A stretch of 39,228 bases of DNA from Candidatus Doudnabacteria bacterium RIFCSPHIGHO2_01_48_18 (lineage in GTDB: Bacteria; Patescibacteriota; Doudnabacteria; UBA920; 2-01-FULL-46-14), in contig MFEF01000024.1 of NCBI GenBank assembly GCA_001777515.1, positions 1 to 39,228 on the forward strand, written 5' to 3'. This document shows, one piece after another, positions 37,361 through 39,228 of the stretch. Position numbers and translations under genes: made by a program. The number at the start of each line of letters is the position of its first letter. Within the stretch, counting starts at the first letter, position 1. The notes beneath the pieces are model-generated. The model was not told where the DNA came from. It did not search any database and saw only the letters and a list, made by a program, of their open reading frames with translations.

Positions 37361-37572
37361 TCCTTAAGATAGGATGGTACCTCGTACTCGCGGGATACCA
37401 AGAGCCAGGCGAAGTGGTGATCTGCTCTACGGTAGTCTTCTTCATACCGCACATCAATGCGTCCGGTACGATCTCGCCAGCGCCAAATGGAATACGCCAC
37501 GCACAGAACAAATTTGTCGAAAAACTCTGGTCCAACAGGCTGTTTGATACCCTTCTTCTTGCTCAAATCCAC
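37333..37572 (-). CDS. Orphan small protein 1
   Basis: 79 residues starting with GTG, set by a strong Shine-Dalgarno (AAGGAGG) 6 nt upstream. Aromatic- and charge-rich: FFDKFVLCVAYSIWRWRDRTGR, DYRRADHHFAWLLVSREYEVP. No domain recognised. It precedes orphan 2 on the same strand. Confidence 0.55.
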   Translation of the reverse strand: MDLSKKKGIKQPVGPEFFDKFVLCVAYSIWRWRDRTGRIDVRYEEDYRRADHHFAWLLVSREYEVPSYLKECSGSSTKN

Positions 37573-37622
37573 GTAACACCTCCTTAAATTTGTAATAAGT
37601 TAAATTAACATTTTCAATTTTA

Positions 37623-37665
37623 AGGGTCAACCCGGGTTGACCCTATGTGTAAAGCTTGGTAAAAT
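37623..37665 (+). promoter_or_regulatory. tRNA-Asn promoter with a palindrome over the -35
   Basis: TTGACC (37637-37642), 17-bp spacer, TAAAAT (37660-37665), about 11 bp before the tRNA. A 22-bp perfect palindrome (37623-37644, arms AGGGTCAACCC/GGGTTGACCCT) covers the -35 element. It could be an operator or a terminator-like hairpin of an upstream transcript. Confidence 0.65.
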
Positions 37666-37711
37666 TTTGAATACGTTCCGGGGTAGCTCAGTTGGTAGAG
37701 CAGTTGACTGT

Positions 37712-38254
37712 GAGTTGTTCCTTTCAAGTGTGGTATACTTAGGTAAGTATGCCAGACAAAAGAACATATGCAGACCGCGCTGAATACATGCGCATAGCCG
37801 TTAGGAAGCGCAGAAACAAGCTTCGGCAAATGGCGCGCGAGTATAAGGGCGGCAAATGCATGCTTTGTGGTTATAAGCGTTATGCTGGAGCATTAGATTT
37901 TCATCATCTTGATGCCAAGACAAAAGAGTTTGGAATTTCAGTCAAAGGACTGACACGCTCTTGGGAAAAGATCAAAGCTGAAATTGAAAAATGTGTTCTA
38001 GTATGTGCTAATTGCCACAGAGAAATACATGCAGGCATATCGCAGCCTCCTAGCGTAAGCTAGGTTGCAAACGAGGTGAACTCGGGGAAGTCCACAAACG
38101 GATAATCCCGAGCCAAGCCCCGATCAATATCGGGGAAGGTGTAGAGACTATCTCGCAAGAGAGTAGTTCCGATAACTAAATCGGCACGAAGCTCCTCGCA
38201 TCCCAATTGGGATGATGATATAGTCCATCCCTAGAGGTAACTTTAGGATAAATG
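37712..38254 (+). other. Group I self-splicing intron in tRNA-Asn
   Basis: 543 nt. The 5' exon ends in U and the intron ends in G, the two group I hallmarks. Core elements: P7 strands GACTAT (38146-38151) and ATAGTC (38219-38224), preceded by the typical GGTGTAGAGACTA context; a hairpin CCCCGAT/ATCGGGG (about 38118-38136); CATCCC/GGGATG just before P7'. A candidate P1 pairs exon ACUGU with GUGGU at 37730-37734. An HNH endonuclease gene occupies the 5' half. Confidence 0.85.
37749..38063 (+). CDS. Intron-encoded HNH endonuclease
   Basis: 104 residues. A basic N-terminal helix (YADRAEYMRIAVRKRRNKLRQMAREYKGGKC) precedes an HNH zinc-finger nuclease core: CMLCGY, LDFHHLD, then CVLVCANCHREIHAG (two CxxC pairs binding zinc, HH as catalytic, H of REIH). 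AGGT lies 4 nt before the ATG. It probably cuts intronless tRNA-Asn alleles so that the intron is copied in (homing). Compact, lying between P1 and the intron core. Confidence 0.88.
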   Translation: MPDKRTYADRAEYMRIAVRKRRNKLRQMAREYKGGKCMLCGYKRYAGALDFHHLDAKTKEFGISVKGLTRSWEKIKAEIEKCVLVCANCHREIHAGISQPPSVS

Positions 38255-39228
38255 TAATCAATTGGTCGTGGGTTCGAGTCCCACCCCCGGAGCCAGATAG
38301 GATGAACATCAGCGAAAGCTGGTGTTTTTCCTTTATTGACGGGCTCTTTTGGCGGTTCGAAAGTGTTTTTTTCGTCTACTTTTTCTCCCAACATCTGCAT
38401 TACTCGGTTAGAAACCATTTTGAAGGCTTTCTGGTATGAAATCTCGACTTTTTTGCCATTTAACGTGGTGTTCGAAAAAATCAGGGACAAAAGCAGTTTC
38501 TTGTCGTCCACCATTTCCTGTTTGTCCCGGTTGATGTAAATTTTCCATGCCTTTTTGGCCACTTGCAGGACTGTCTCTCCCATTTCGTAGTACTTCAGGT
38601 TTGCATCCTTGTGCTTATTGAGGCTGTCCAGTATTTGTTCTTGCTCGACTTTGTACTGCTCGTACTTCTTTTTGTAAAATTCCTCGCTGATTTTTTCATC
38701 AATCTTGTCATCGTATATCTTGTCCAGCCGTTGCGTGGCCACTTCGTATCGGCGGTTGAGTTCGGCCGTGGACTTGTCTCGGAATTCTATCTCCTCGCTA
38801 TGGCTTTCCTTGAGAGCTTCCTGGACCCAGGAAAGCATGCTTTCTACGGCCTGTTCGCCTTTGGGATTTAAAGTATTGATCGTTTCTATCAACTGCGCAT
38901 CCAAGACTTCCTGCCGGACAAACTCCCGTTGTTGGCAATTTTTGTAATGGTTGCAGTGGCCATACCAGTGGCCCCGTTGTATCTCCCATGTTATCCGGCC
39001 CTTGCATTCCTCGCAGTAAAACCGCATGAGGGCATCATAAAAGCCCACAAGGTTGAATGCGATGTCGTGCAGGTCTTGGTCGTTCACCTCCTGACCGAAC
39101 TCATTCTTGAGAATCACGCGGAGTTTCTCCAGCGTTTCCGGTTTTATCCAGCACCTTCCAGAATACCCCGCAGCTTGCTGCGGGGATGAATGGCTCAATA
39201 TAGCCTTCCTGCGGGGTGCAATACCCCG
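38176..39228 (-). CDS. Large serine recombinase, C-terminal part, fused to a palindromic element
   Basis: From 39147 downwards about 320 codons encode the middle and end of a site-specific serine recombinase: LVGFYDALMRFYCEECKGRITW...GHWYGHCNHYKNCQ is the recombinase zinc beta-ribbon, followed by a long coiled coil (about VESMLSWVQEALKES to DANLKYYEMGETV) and a basic helical end. The catalytic N-terminal domain lies beyond the window. Upstream codons (RRKAILSHSSPQQAAGYSGRCWI) come from the element, open to the window edge. The 3' end runs antisense through the tRNA-Asn 3' exon (LRGWDSNPRPID) into the intron and stops at 38176-38178. Confidence 0.8.
   Translation of the reverse strand, partial: RGIAPRRKAILSHSSPQQAAGYSGRCWIKPETLEKLRVILKNEFGQEVNDQDLHDIAFNLVGFYDALMRFYCEECKGRITWEIQRGHWYGHCNHYKNCQQREFVRQEVLDAQLIETINTLNPKGEQAVESMLSWVQEALKESHSEEIEFRDKSTAELNRRYEVATQRLDKIYDDKIDEKISEEFYKKKYEQYKVEQEQILDSLNKHKDANLKYYEMGETVLQVAKKAWKIYINRDKQEMVDDKKLLLSLIFSNTTLNGKKVEISYQKAFKMVSNRVMQMLGEKVDEKNTFEPPKEPVNKGKTPAFADVHPIWLRGWDSNPRPIDYIYPKVTSRDGLYHHPNWDARSFVPI
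39148..39228 (+). repeat. 96-bp palindromic element, copy 5 (cut by window end)
   Basis: 81 of 96 bp, matching the other copies as far as it goes, preceded by TTTTAT. It interrupts the serine recombinase in the same frame that the element uses in the transglutaminase-like gene. Confidence 0.93.

Larger units (their letters stand above)
37677..38295 (+). tRNA. tRNA-Asn(GUU) interrupted by a group I intron
   Basis: 5' exon 37677-37711 and 3' exon 38255-38295 join to a 76-nt tRNA with encoded CCA. Acceptor TCCGGGG/CCCCGGA with discriminator G; D-arm GCTC...GAGC; anticodon arm GTTGA-CTGTTAA-TCAAT, anticodon GTT; T-arm GTGGG-TTCGAGT-CCCAC. The break lies between U35 and U36 of the anticodon. Reading straight across without splicing would suggest GTG (His), but the acceptor lacks the His G-1:C73 features and matches Asn. 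Confidence 0.93.

Noticed and set aside
37677-37720. tRNA-His(GUG) read from the uninterrupted 5' exon
   Set aside because: No G at -1 and no C73. Splicing after U35 gives a standard tRNA-Asn(GUU) with correct loop and discriminator.
1-39228. CRISPR array
   Set aside because: No regularly spaced direct repeats; the repeated 96-bp unit is dispersed, palindromic and inserted in genes.

Overview
The window looks like one contig from a member of the Candidate Phyla Radiation (Patescibacteria, probably Parcubacteria-like). This is an inference from gene style: compact operons with ATGA start/stop overlaps, a short RelA/SpoT homologue, a split ComEC, a nucleoside diphosphate kinase with an internal insertion, a group I intron in a tRNA gene, B12-dependent ribonucleotide reductase and a diversity-generating retroelement (DGR). 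TGA is an ordinary stop codon here, so this is not a recoded Gracilibacteria or Absconditabacteria genome.

Layout. Positions 1-500 hold a hairpin-rich stretch, a 5'-truncated tRNA-Val(CAC) and a terminator. Next come lepB, a HisRS-like pseudoenzyme and a small coiled-coil gene (0.6-2.9 kb). A DGR follows (2.9-5.3 kb): a target gene whose last 133 bp (VR) differ from a downstream template (TR) at 20 positions, all of them template adenines; an avd-type accessory gene on the opposite strand; and only the C-terminal part of the reverse transcriptase. Then rpsU-yqeY-ftsA-ftsZ (5.4-8.6 kb). Between ftsZ and its terminator lies an AT-richer island (8.6-11.1 kb) with a split beta-propeller-like membrane protein and a RHH/PIN toxin-antitoxin operon, bounded on the right by a second, diverged copy of the ftsZ 3' end. 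A cobalamin/deoxyribonucleotide region (11.7-17.2 kb) carries NrdR boxes, nrdR, class II nrdJ, a Nudix gene, cob(I)alamin adenosyltransferase, a DUF4430 protein and a DUF6580-like membrane protein. A complete de novo UMP operon follows (prs-pyrE-pyrF-pyrD-pyrC-carA-carB-pyrB, 17.6-27.3 kb), behind a leader with a short ORF and a terminator hairpin. The rest holds doxX, a transglutaminase-like gene, hisS, comEC plus a separate metallo-beta-lactamase gene, a cyclophilin, ndk, rel, mutM, a nucleotidyltransferase-like gene, two orphan genes, a tRNA-Asn(GUU) split by an HNH-bearing group I intron, and the C-terminal part of a serine recombinase.

The most striking feature is a 96-bp palindromic element present five times (4858, 8567, 27961, 35410, 39148). 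It sits next to TTTAT, which appears on both sides. Together with this duplication it adds 102 bp, exactly 34 codons, so it can enter genes without shifting frame. One copy lies in-frame inside the transglutaminase-like gene, one splits mutM in its most conserved motif but keeps the frame and supplies TGA-ATG, one is fused to the serine recombinase, one is at the DGR breakpoint, and one directly follows the ftsZ stop codon. This behaviour recalls Rickettsia palindromic elements (in-frame selfish DNA in genes), here in an apparently unrelated sequence and lineage. A second, shorter palindrome lies in-frame in carB. Because the window ends inside a copy of the 96-bp element, assembly artefacts at these repeats must be ruled out.
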